DNA from: Actinomycetota bacterium
GTDB taxonomy: Bacteria; Actinomycetota; Actinomycetes; Actinomycetales; Microbacteriaceae
NCBI GenBank assembly: GCA_016870695.1
Contig: VGAV01000136.1
Coordinates: 1 to 6,585 of the forward strand
Direction of reading: 5' to 3'
DNA length: 6,585 nt
The position numbers and the translations under genes are program-made. Below are positions 1-5,617 of the stretch, in pieces; within the stretch, counting starts at the first letter, position 1, and every line of letters starts with the position of its first letter. Under the pieces are notes generated by a model. It saw only the letters and a list, made by a program, of their open reading frames with translations, was not told the DNA's origin and did no database searches.

Positions 1-1351
1 CGTCGACGAGGCCCATCCGCGTGGAGCCCTGATAGTGCAGGGACGAGCCCAGCGGCAGCGTGAACGGACGGCTGTCGAGGGGGTCCCCGACGGCCGCGCC
101 GAGGCGCACGATCTCCTGCCGGGCCCGCTCGATCACCTCGTGGTCGCGAGCCGTCAGCGTGTAGTGGATGCGGGGAGCCGGCATCCCGTAGCCGTCGACC
201 TGCGCGTCGTCGAACACGACGCGGTCGTCGGCCTGCACGTCCTTGGCGCAGAACAGCCCGAGCCCCACGATGGACCCCGGCACGACCGGGTCGTCATCGG
301 CGAGGGGAATGGGCGACGCGTCCAGCTGCATGATCTGCCCGTGGAACGGCACATCGTCGGTGAACGGCACCCAGCTCACGCCGCTGTACTCGGCGAGCCC
401 CGTCGCGGGCGCATCGGCGCCGAGCGGCGGCATGTCGCGCAGGCGCGAGGCGAACACCACCTGCGCCTGGTCGTTGAGGTAGCGCCCGAGCGCCGGCGGG
501 CGCACCCCCGACGCCCACAGCAGCTGCGGCGTACGCAGGGCGTCGGCCGCCACCACGACGAACCGGGCGGCGACCTCGTGCGTGACGCCCGAGCGCAGGT
601 CGCGCACGACCACGCCGGCGGCACGCCCGTCGCGGCGCACGACCGACGTCACGAGCGCCTCGTCGAAGAGGCGGAACCCGGGGTTCTCCCGGGTGACCTC
701 GCCGAGCACGACGTCCGACCCCGACCACACCAGTCGACCGTCGTCACGACGGTGGGCGGCCAGCGGCATGCGCTGCACCCGGGTGGCATCCATCCGCCCC
801 TCGTCCACGGCGGCGGCCAGCCGCTCGCGCACGATGGCCCCGAAGGGAGCGGCGTCGAACGCGTCGGTGCGCACCCCCAGCAGGCGCTCGCCCTCGTCGA
901 GCAGCTCATCGAGGTCGGGCAGGAAACCGATGCGCTCGGTGCCGTTCGGCCGCGGGCACGCGCCCGTCCAGTGGGCGGCCATCCCGCCGACGTTGCTGGA
1001 CATCGCCGCGACCGGCATCCCGTCCTCGCCGTCGAAGGCGTACCCCTTTTCGAGCAGGAAGGTGCCGGGGCGCGCCCCGCGGACGCCCGCCTTGGCGGCA
1101 CCGGGGTTCGCGACCTTCTCGCCACGTTCCCCCGGACCCTCGGACGCCGCCTGCGCACGAGCACGCGCAGCGGGGTCGGCGATGTTCTTCACGTGGGCGC
1201 CGGGCGGGTCCGAGACGGTGGGTCCGACCTCGAACATCGCGATCGTGACACCGGGGGCCTGCTCCGACAGGATGCGCGCGTACGCGGCCCCGGTCGGGCC
1301 GCTGCCGACGACGACGACGTCGACGGCTGCGGGGAAGGACCGGGCGCTCAT
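1..1351 (-). CDS. GMC-family FAD oxidoreductase, pyranose-oxidase / glycoside-3-oxidase type (partial, C-terminus beyond left edge)
   Basis: This is probably a cytoplasmic flavoenzyme that oxidises a ring hydroxyl of a sugar or glycoside to a ketone. The first 450 residues are present and the C-terminus is cut off by the window edge. The FAD Rossmann motif VVVVGSGPTG lies at about 12-21, with the ribose-binding acidic residue in MFEVG (E41). GGMAAHWTGACPRP (122-135) matches the fungal pyranose 2-oxidase motif GGMSTHWTCATPRF as I recall it, so H127 corresponds to the histidine that carries covalent FAD there. SLHYQGSTRMG (437-447) matches the catalytic-base region, with H439 at the place of catalytic His548 of the Trametes enzyme. 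The second catalytic residue (Asn) would lie about 45 residues further on, outside the window. Compared with fungal enzymes, about 40 residues of the head domain before GQIMQLDA (338-345) are missing. There is no signal peptide. The start ATG overlaps the stop of the upstream gene (ATGA) and has no clear SD, which suggests translational coupling. Family is confident; the substrate and the position oxidised (C2 or C3) are not. Confidence 0.85.
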   Translation of the reverse strand, partial: MSARSFPAAVDVVVVGSGPTGAAYARILSEQAPGVTIAMFEVGPTVSDPPGAHVKNIADPAARARAQAASEGPGERGEKVANPGAAKAGVRGARPGTFLLEKGYAFDGEDGMPVAAMSSNVGGMAAHWTGACPRPNGTERIGFLPDLDELLDEGERLLGVRTDAFDAAPFGAIVRERLAAAVDEGRMDATRVQRMPLAAHRRDDGRLVWSGSDVVLGEVTRENPGFRLFDEALVTSVVRRDGRAAGVVVRDLRSGVTHEVAARFVVVAADALRTPQLLWASGVRPPALGRYLNDQAQVVFASRLRDMPPLGADAPATGLAEYSGVSWVPFTDDVPFHGQIMQLDASPIPLADDDPVVPGSIVGLGLFCAKDVQADDRVVFDDAQVDGYGMPAPRIHYTLTARDHEVIERARQEIVRLGAAVGDPLDSRPFTLPLGSSLHYQGSTRMGLVD

Positions 1352-2142
1352 GCCGCCCGCGCGATCTCGACCACGTGGGCGACGGAGGCCTCCGACGCGG
1401 TGGTCGGGTAGTACTCCAGGCCCACCGGCCCGTCGTAGCCGCTGTCGCGGAGGAGACCGAAGCGCTCGGCCCAGTCCAGCTCGCCCGTGCCGGGCTCGCC
1501 GCGACCGGGGGCGTCGGCGAGCTGGACGTAGTGGACGAGGTCGCCGGCGTTCTCGAGCTCGACCCGCATGTCCTCGCCCTCGACGGCCGAGTGGTAGATG
1601 TCGTACAGGATCCCGAACTGCGGCGAGGCCACGCCCCGTGCGACGTAGACGGCCTCCGCGGTCCGGTCCAGCAGGGAGCCGGGGTGATCGACACGGACGT
1701 TCACGGGCTCCAGCACCAGGCCGACACCGGAGCCGTCGATCTGCGCGATCGCCTTCCGGTAGATCTCGACGAGCTTGTCGAGCTGGACCTGGCGCTTCCA
1801 CCCGCCGAAGCCGGTGCCGCTGCCGACGACGATGCGGGGGCAGCCGAGGTCCTGCGCGATCGCCACCCCCTCGTCGAGCTTGCGGAAGAACTTGGAGTGG
1901 TCCCACGGCGGGATCATGAACTGCGTCCGCGGCTCGGCCAGCTGCGCGGTCAACTGCACGCCGGTCTCCTGGAGCGCCGCTTTGAGCGCGGGCAGGTCCT
2001 TCGGGGCGGCGGGGGCGTCGACGCCGGTCGGGCCCCACATCTCCACGGCGTCGAAGCCCGCCGCCGCGGCCGCGCGGACGCGGTCCTGGTAGTCGCCGGC
2101 CTCGGTGAAGAGCAGTTCGATGTTGGGTGCGAGGTGGTACAC
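1348..2142 (-). CDS. Hydroxypyruvate-isomerase-like TIM-barrel protein (sugar phosphate isomerase/epimerase superfamily)
   Basis: The protein has 264 residues, close to the roughly 260 usual for the Hyi/OtnI branch of the xylose-isomerase-like TIM barrels. The two catalytic glutamates of the family are visible as E145 in LVLEPVN and E243 in GLEYYP. Other family signatures are YDIYH (180-184), which supplies metal-ligand-type Asp and His, and HYVQLADAPGRGEPGTGE (204-221). Known members interconvert hydroxypyruvate and tartronate semialdehyde or related 2-oxo acids, and related barrels in the superfamily act on keto-sugars or eliminate 3-keto-glycosides. Glyoxylate carboligase, tartronate semialdehyde reductase and OtnK-like kinase genes are not in the window, while a sugar oxidase gene overlaps this one, so an action on the oxidase product is a reasonable inference. 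The GTG start is chosen because AAAGGA lies 6 nt upstream and the N-terminus MYHLAPNIELLF aligns with the family. It may be annotated by software simply as hydroxypyruvate isomerase; that specific activity is uncertain. Confidence 0.85.
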   Translation of the reverse strand: MYHLAPNIELLFTEAGDYQDRVRAAAAAGFDAVEMWGPTGVDAPAAPKDLPALKAALQETGVQLTAQLAEPRTQFMIPPWDHSKFFRKLDEGVAIAQDLGCPRIVVGSGTGFGGWKRQVQLDKLVEIYRKAIAQIDGSGVGLVLEPVNVRVDHPGSLLDRTAEAVYVARGVASPQFGILYDIYHSAVEGEDMRVELENAGDLVHYVQLADAPGRGEPGTGELDWAERFGLLRDSGYDGPVGLEYYPTTASEASVAHVVEIARAA

Positions 2143-2148
2143 GGGGTG

Positions 2149-2154
2149 TCCTTT
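2149..2154 (-). promoter_or_regulatory. Shine-Dalgarno of the TIM-barrel gene
   Basis: AAAGGA on the minus strand, 6 nt before the GTG codon at 2142. It fixes a GTG start for the isomerase-like gene. The spacing and the conserved N-terminal residues agree. Confidence 0.75.
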
Positions 2155-2179
2155 CGAAGACGCGGGCGCGACGACCGAC

Positions 2180-2202
2180 GGATGCCGCCCGATGCGGCGT
2201 CC
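2180..2202 (-). other. Intercistronic stem-loop between the permease and enzyme genes
   Basis: The 73-nt gap between the MalG-type gene and the TIM-barrel gene contains a 9-bp inverted repeat (2180-2188 with 2194-2202) around a 5-nt loop. In the minus-strand transcript one of the nine pairs is an A-C mismatch; the rest are mostly G-C. No U-run follows, so this is not a convincing intrinsic terminator. It could be an RNA-processing or mRNA-stability element marking the boundary between transport and enzyme genes, or chance in a GC-rich gap. Confidence 0.35.
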
Positions 2203-2215
2203 CGGGAGGGTTCGC

Positions 2216-3052
2216 TCAGCCTTTGAGGCCGCCGGCGAAACCCTGGATGAAGCGCTTCTGGGCGAAGAGGTAGAACGCGAGGATGGGGATCATCGAGACG
2301 ATGACGATGGCGAAGATCTGGTTCCAAGCCGAGACCAGCGAGCCGATGTAGTAGTACATGGCGACCGGGAGGGTCTGGTTCGCGGAGCCGCCGAGGAAGA
2401 TCAGCGACGTGAAGAAGTCGTTCCAGACGATGAGTCCGGCGAGGATCGCGACCGTCCCCGTCGCCGGCGACATCAGCGGCAGCACGATGCGGAAGAAGAT
2501 CTGCGTGCGCGAGGCGCCGTCGATCGTCGCGGCCTCCTCGTACTCGGTGCCGAGCCCGCGGAAGAAGCCCGCGTAGAGGAAGATCGACAGCGGCAGCAGC
2601 ATGCCGGTGTAGAGCACGATCATGCCCCAGGCGGAGCCGGTCAGACCCAGCGCGCGGGCGCCGATGTAGAGGGGCACCGTGCCCAGCTGCGTCGGCAGCA
2701 CGATCGCGACGAGGAAGAGGTAGTAGACGACGCGGCTCCACCGACGGGTGCTGCGGGCGATCACGTACCCGGTGAGCGACCCCAGCAGGACGAGCAGCAC
2801 GATGCTGCCGGCTGTGATGATGATGCTGTTGATCAGGCCCATCACGACGTTGGAATTGCCGGTCGCGGTGAGCACCTTGACGAAGTTGCCGAAGTCGGGC
2901 GCCGTGGGCGGTGCGAGCGTCGACGAGGTGATGACCTCGCGGTCGGACTTCAGCGCCGTTGTGACGAGGAAGTAGAAGGGGAGCAGGAAGACCAGCGCGG
3001 CGACCCAGAACAGGAACTCGCGGAGCCCGGTGAGCTTGGTGTAGCGGAACAC
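2216..3052 (-). CDS. Carbohydrate ABC transporter permease, MalG type (CUT1, binding-protein-dependent transport inner membrane component)
   Basis: The protein has 278 residues, the normal size for a MalG-like permease. It is an integral membrane subunit that pairs with the MalF-type protein encoded just upstream to form the translocation pore. About six hydrophobic segments can be seen, roughly at 12-31, 71-97, 107-128, 141-163, 196-218 and 243-264. The EAA loop that contacts the ATPase is YEEAATIDGASRTQIFFRIV (171-190), continuing with LPLMSP, and the C-terminal KRFIQGFAGGLKG is typical of the family. The gene starts with GTG, one nucleotide after the TGA of the MalF-type gene, and AAGGAGG inside the end of that gene lies 6 nt upstream, so the two are tightly co-translated. 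The substrate cannot be read from the permease; the neighbouring sugar enzymes argue for a sugar or glycoside. Confidence 0.95.
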   Translation of the reverse strand: MFRYTKLTGLREFLFWVAALVFLLPFYFLVTTALKSDREVITSSTLAPPTAPDFGNFVKVLTATGNSNVVMGLINSIIITAGSIVLLVLLGSLTGYVIARSTRRWSRVVYYLFLVAIVLPTQLGTVPLYIGARALGLTGSAWGMIVLYTGMLLPLSIFLYAGFFRGLGTEYEEAATIDGASRTQIFFRIVLPLMSPATGTVAILAGLIVWNDFFTSLIFLGGSANQTLPVAMYYYIGSLVSAWNQIFAIVIVSMIPILAFYLFAQKRFIQGFAGGLKG

Positions 3053-3053
3053 G

Positions 3054-4028
3054 TCAGTCCTCCTTGCTGCGGCCGGCGGTGACGCGCTGCTGCACGACGG
3101 CGAAGGCCAGGATGATGAGGGTCAGCAGCAGCGCCAGGGCGGCGCCGTAGCCGAAGTTGCCGAGCGCGAAGGACTGCTTGTAGACCTGCGTCGCGAGCGT
3201 CTCGGTCGCCGCCGCCGGCCCGCCGCCGGTCAGGGCCATGATCTGGTCGAACACGCGGAGTCCGTTGACCAGACCCAGCGTCGTCGCGATGGCCACGGCG
3301 GGGCGGATGGAGGGCAGCGTCACGTGCCAGAAACGCTGCCAGAGGGAGGCCCCGTCGATCGCGGCGGCCTCCTCGATCTCGACCGGCACGGCGGCGAGAC
3401 CGGCCATGTAGATCACCATGGCGAAGCCGATGTTCTGCCACACCAGGACGACGAGGATCGTCCAGATCGCCCAGGTGGGATCGGCGATCCAGGCCCGGGC
3501 CACCGTGTCGAGGCCCAGCCCGCGCAGGATCAGGTTGAGCGGGCCGTTGAAGTCGAAGATGAACTTCCAGATGTACGACGTCGCGAGCGGGCTCAGCACC
3601 ACCGGCATGAAGAAGAGCGTCCGCAGGATGTACCGGCTCTTCAACCCGCGGTTGAGGCCGAGCGCCACCCCCAGGCCGAGGATGTTGCTGAGGATCACGG
3701 AGCCGAAGGCGAGGAAGAGCGTGTTCCAGAGGGCGCCGAGCTTGGTGGGGTCCTGGAAGATGCGCACGAAGTTGTCCAGCCCGACGAGCTCGAACGCCCC
3801 GATGCCGGTCCAGTTCGTGAAGGAGAAGAAGCCGCCGATGCTGGTGGCGACGTAGTGGATGCCGACGACGAAGAGGATGCCGGGCAGCGCCCACCACCAG
3901 TACCCGAACTTCAGCAGGCCCTTTCGCCGGGGCGCGGGCACCGGGTGTCGGCGTCCCGCGCGACGGGGCAGGACCACACGCTCGGTCTCTGTGGCGGCGA
4001 CCTCGCCGGCTCGGAAGGTGGTGCTCAT
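3054..4028 (-). CDS. Carbohydrate ABC transporter permease, MalF type (CUT1)
   Basis: The protein has 324 residues and forms the other half of the membrane pore. A basic cytoplasmic N-terminus (many Arg within 22-40) precedes the first membrane helix at about 43-62. Further helices lie roughly at 103-126, 134-157, 187-212, 245-264 and 294-316. The EAA loop is EEAAAIDGASLWQRFWHVTL (219-238), ending with the conserved P239. The segment IMALTGGGPAAATETLA (263-279) is the hallmark periplasmic loop of sugar MalF/UgpA-type permeases. The ATG start has GAGGA 4 nt upstream. The gene follows the binding-protein gene after a 69-nt gap that holds a strong hairpin, and its stop lies one base from the MalG-type start. 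The long P2 loop of E. coli MalF is absent, as in most CUT1 permeases from Gram-positive bacteria. Confidence 0.95.
   Translation of the reverse strand: MSTTFRAGEVAATETERVVLPRRAGRRHPVPAPRRKGLLKFGYWWWALPGILFVVGIHYVATSIGGFFSFTNWTGIGAFELVGLDNFVRIFQDPTKLGALWNTLFLAFGSVILSNILGLGVALGLNRGLKSRYILRTLFFMPVVLSPLATSYIWKFIFDFNGPLNLILRGLGLDTVARAWIADPTWAIWTILVVLVWQNIGFAMVIYMAGLAAVPVEIEEAAAIDGASLWQRFWHVTLPSIRPAVAIATTLGLVNGLRVFDQIMALTGGGPAAATETLATQVYKQSFALGNFGYGAALALLLTLIILAFAVVQQRVTAGRSKED
3059..3065 (-). promoter_or_regulatory. Shine-Dalgarno of the MalG-type permease
   Basis: A perfect AAGGAGG on the minus strand, inside the last codons of the MalF-type gene, 6 nt before the GTG at 3052. It decides the GTG start. 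Confidence 0.85.
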
Positions 4029-4059
4029 CAGGTCCTCGTCATCCTCGATGGGTGCGGGT

Positions 4060-4091
4060 CCGCCGCCCGGGCCGGTCGGCCCGGGCGGCGG
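4060..4091 (-). other. Strong intercistronic hairpin between the binding-protein gene and the permease genes
   Basis: Bases 4060-4073 pair perfectly with 4078-4091, giving a 14-bp all-G/C stem with a 4-nt loop (GACC in the transcript). It begins 6 nt after the binding-protein stop codon. No U-run follows on the minus strand, so complete termination is unlikely. Hairpins at this place in sugar ABC operons (the malE-malF gap is the known example) protect the upstream mRNA or partly stop transcription, so the binding protein is made in excess over the permeases. That role here is inferred from position. Confidence 0.7.
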
Positions 4092-4097
4092 GATCGC

Positions 4098-5393
4098 TCA
4101 GTCGGTCCAGGCGGCATCCATGTTCTGCAGCACCTGGTCGATGCTGGTCTGGCCGGTCAGCAGGCCCTGGACGCCCACCTGCAGCGCCTCGTAGACCGCC
4201 GGGTTGGGCCAGACGTTGTTCGGCAGCGTCGTGTACGAGCCGTTGGTGATGTCGGTCACGACCTCGGAGTAGATGGTGTCGCTCAGGTCGAGGTTCTTGT
4301 ACTCCGAGATGGGGAGCAGGCCGGATGCCTCGTAGTACTTCTCCTGGGCCTCCGGCGTCGCCAGCCACTCGACGAAGGCCGTCGCGGCCTCCTTCTTCGT
4401 CGACTTCGCGTTGATCGAGATCGTGTAGTTCGAGCTCGCGAGGACATAGGGCTTGCCGCCGTCCGCGGCGGGGAAGGGCTGGACCTTGAAGTCCGCCTCT
4501 GCGGGCGCCGCCGCGGCGATCTCGACGGCCGAGCCGGACGGGATGAAGCTGCCCACGGACGTGCCCTGCGCGAGCCCGTTCGTGATGGCGTCGAAGCCGC
4601 CGCCCTCGGCGCCCTGCTGGAAGCAGCCGCGGTCCTTGAGGTCGACGATGGTCTGCAGGGTGTCGGCCCAGCCCTCGCTCTCGGCGAAGGTCGTCGAGCC
4701 GTCCGCGCGTTCGGTGTTGAATTCGGGGTCCTCCGCGTAGACGCGGGTCGCGGCGATGCCCTGGGCGGTGAGACCGGCGTTGGGGCCGGCGGCCCCGGCG
4801 AGCGCGATCATGGACTTGCCGTCGCCGGCGAGCTTCTCGCAGTCGGCGTAGAAGTCGTCCATCGTGGTCGGCCAGGTCGTGATGCCGTTCATGCCCGCCG
4901 TGCCCATGCTCGCGACGACGGCGCCGATGGTGAAGTCGAGCGGCTGGCCGTAGGTCTCGCCGTCGACCTCGAAGAGCGTCTCGCTGCCCGAGGGGACGAG
5001 CGAGGTGGCGGTCTCGCCGAGCGGCTCGAGGAAGCCGGCCTCGGCGAGGGGGACGAGCCCGCGAGCGTCGCCCGAGCCCGGGGTGGTCTGCACCACGTCC
5101 GAGGCGTTGCCCGCCTGGAATTGGGTGCGGATCGTCTCGCCGTACTTGTCGTTGGGCGTGGGGTTGGTGGTGATCGTGACGCCGGGGTTGGCCGCCATGT
5201 ACTCCTTGGCGAGCGTCTCGTACGGGCTCTCCAGGTTGTTGGAGGTGGCGAAGGTGAAGGTGAAGGAGTCGGCGTCACCGCCGGCGTCCCCCGTGGAGCC
5301 GGAACCGGAGCAGCCCGCGAGGACGAGGGCGGCGGTGGCGGGAAGAGCGAGAAGACCTGCGAACCGCGTGACGCGGCGACGGCGCTGAGTCAT
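4098..5393 (-). CDS. Extracellular solute-binding lipoprotein of a sugar ABC transporter (SBP family 1)
   Basis: This is the substrate-capturing lipoprotein of the transporter, 431 residues with the chosen start. Residues 1-28 are a lipoprotein signal: a basic MTQRRRRVTR, a hydrophobic core, and the lipobox LAGC with Cys28 as the lipidation site. A short Gly/Ser/Asp linker follows, then a family 1 binding-protein fold starting at SFTFTFATSNN. GNASDVVQTTPGSG (95-108) fits the usual G-x-x-P/S-DVV segment, and EWLATPEAQEKYYEASGLLP near the C-terminus is a typical family signature. C185 and C257 are the only other cysteines I see and could form a disulphide. The ATG at 5393 is chosen because AAAGG lies 6 nt upstream and the signal peptide starts there. 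An in-frame extension to 5534 runs through the regulatory region and is not believed. The gene is first in the operon and divergent from the LysR gene. Substrate unknown; a sugar or glycoside is inferred from the family and neighbours. Confidence 0.95.
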   Translation of the reverse strand: MTQRRRRVTRFAGLLALPATAALVLAGCSGSGSTGDAGGDADSFTFTFATSNNLESPYETLAKEYMAANPGVTITTNPTPNDKYGETIRTQFQAGNASDVVQTTPGSGDARGLVPLAEAGFLEPLGETATSLVPSGSETLFEVDGETYGQPLDFTIGAVVASMGTAGMNGITTWPTTMDDFYADCEKLAGDGKSMIALAGAAGPNAGLTAQGIAATRVYAEDPEFNTERADGSTTFAESEGWADTLQTIVDLKDRGCFQQGAEGGGFDAITNGLAQGTSVGSFIPSGSAVEIAAAAPAEADFKVQPFPAADGGKPYVLASSNYTISINAKSTKKEAATAFVEWLATPEAQEKYYEASGLLPISEYKNLDLSDTIYSEVVTDITNGSYTTLPNNVWPNPAVYEALQVGVQGLLTGQTSIDQVLQNMDAAWTD

Positions 5394-5399
5394 GGCCAG

Positions 5400-5404
5400 C
5401 CTTT
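5400..5404 (-). promoter_or_regulatory. Shine-Dalgarno of the binding-protein gene
   Basis: AAAGG on the minus strand, 6 nt before the ATG at 5393. It supports this start over in-frame codons further upstream. Confidence 0.75.
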
Positions 5405-5405
5405 C

Positions 5406-5419
5406 TGACGACGTTGTCG
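5406..5419. promoter_or_regulatory. LacI-family-like operator palindrome in the leader of the binding-protein gene
   Basis: TGACGACGTTGTCG agrees at 12 of 14 positions with the perfect palindrome TGACAACGTTGTCA. That is the usual form of LacI-family operators, centred on CG, in actinobacterial sugar operons. It lies directly upstream of the SD, where a bound repressor could block transcription. No LacI-type gene is in the window, so the binding protein would be encoded elsewhere. A chance palindrome is possible. Confidence 0.35.
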
Positions 5420-5457
5420 GCGAGCCCTTCGGTGGGAGCGCCTGTGCTGTGTGACTC

Positions 5458-5463
5458 AGTATC
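5458..5463 (-). promoter_or_regulatory. Candidate -10 element of the transport operon promoter
   Basis: GATACT on the minus strand matches 4 of 6 positions of TATAAT, including A2 and T6. At 16-18 bp spacing there is no good -35; the region where it would lie overlaps the LysR-type box at 5484-5504. A weak -35 covered by an activator site is what a LysR-activated promoter usually looks like. The predicted transcript start near 5450 leaves a leader of about 55-60 nt. Confidence 0.25.
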
Positions 5464-5483
5464 CGCGCGATGCGCCGGAAAAG

Positions 5484-5504
5484 CACATAAGTCTTCGCGA
5501 TGTG
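5484..5504. promoter_or_regulatory. LysR-type regulator binding box, CACAT-N11-ATGTG
   Basis: A perfect 5-bp inverted repeat, 5484-5488 and 5500-5504, is separated by 11 bp. This contains the T-N11-A core that is the standard recognition site of LysR-type regulators. It lies 91 bp upstream of the binding-protein start and 114 bp upstream of the LysR start, between the two divergent genes. It is the most likely site for the LysR protein encoded here, serving both activation of the operon and autoregulation. Confidence 0.6.
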
Positions 5505-5513
5505 GGGCATAAG
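5486..5513. repeat. CATAAG direct repeat at 22-bp phasing
   Basis: CATAAG occurs at 5486-5491 and again at 5508-5513, starts 22 bp apart, or about two helical turns, so the copies face the same side of the DNA. The first copy overlaps the left arm of the LysR box. It may be the second contact site of a LysR tetramer or a site for another factor. Confidence 0.4.
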
Positions 5514-5574
5514 GCGCGCCCGTTGTCGCCGCATCGCCCGTGGATATACCTCCTAGCCGGGTCATAGATCACGT

Positions 5575-5583
5575 TGATACAGT
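5575..5583 (+). promoter_or_regulatory. Candidate extended -10 promoter of the LysR gene
   Basis: TGATACAGT fits the extended -10 form TGn-TAnnnT, with no clear -35 at 17 bp. A start about 7 nt downstream (near 5590) would give a leader of about 28 nt that contains the SD at 5606-5610. It overlaps the small dyad ATCACGTTGAT (5568-5578), where a regulator could interfere. If correct, the upstream in-frame GTG at 5540 is not transcribed. Confidence 0.35.
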
Positions 5584-5605
5584 CGGGGAACAGCTTTCCC
5601 GAGCG

Positions 5606-5610
5606 AAGGA
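5606..5610 (+). promoter_or_regulatory. Shine-Dalgarno deciding the LysR start
   Basis: AAGGA lies 7 nt before the GTG at 5618. The next GTG (5621) would have 10-nt spacing, and the GTG at 5636 is too far away. Confidence 0.7.
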
Positions 5611-5617
5611 TCACGAC

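Noticed and set aside
35..2226. Long plus-strand open frames opposite the flavoenzyme and TIM-barrel genes (35-1411, 582-1919, 1375-2226)
   Set aside because: Low-complexity Arg/Pro/Ala-rich translations without motifs; the minus-strand frames carry the family motifs.
4060..4091. Calling the hairpin an intrinsic terminator
   Set aside because: No U-run follows on the transcribed strand and the permease genes downstream need read-through.
3324..5408. A 694-codon open frame on the plus strand, antisense to the binding-protein and MalF-type genes
   Set aside because: Its product is rich in Arg, Gly, Asp and Glu with no domain pattern, and it lies fully opposite two clear transporter genes. Long antisense frames are common in very high-GC DNA.
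5433..5441. TGGGAGCGC, equal to one half of the CebR-type operator TGGGAGCGCTCCCA
   Set aside because: The second half does not match at all, so it is only a half-site and can be chance.
5394..5534. N-terminal extension of the binding-protein reading frame to 5534
   Set aside because: The added 47 residues precede a complete lipoprotein signal peptide and cross the promoter and LysR box; the SD at 5400-5404 supports the ATG at 5393.
5523..5550. TTGTCG with TATACC at 16 bp spacing as a plus-strand promoter
   Set aside because: Only 4 of 6 matches in each hexamer and no final T in the -10; the extended -10 at 5575-5583 fits the SD and start better.
5540..5617. Longer LysR start at the GTG at 5540
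   Set aside because: It adds 26 residues not typical of the family, lacks a suitable SD and lies upstream of the likely promoter.
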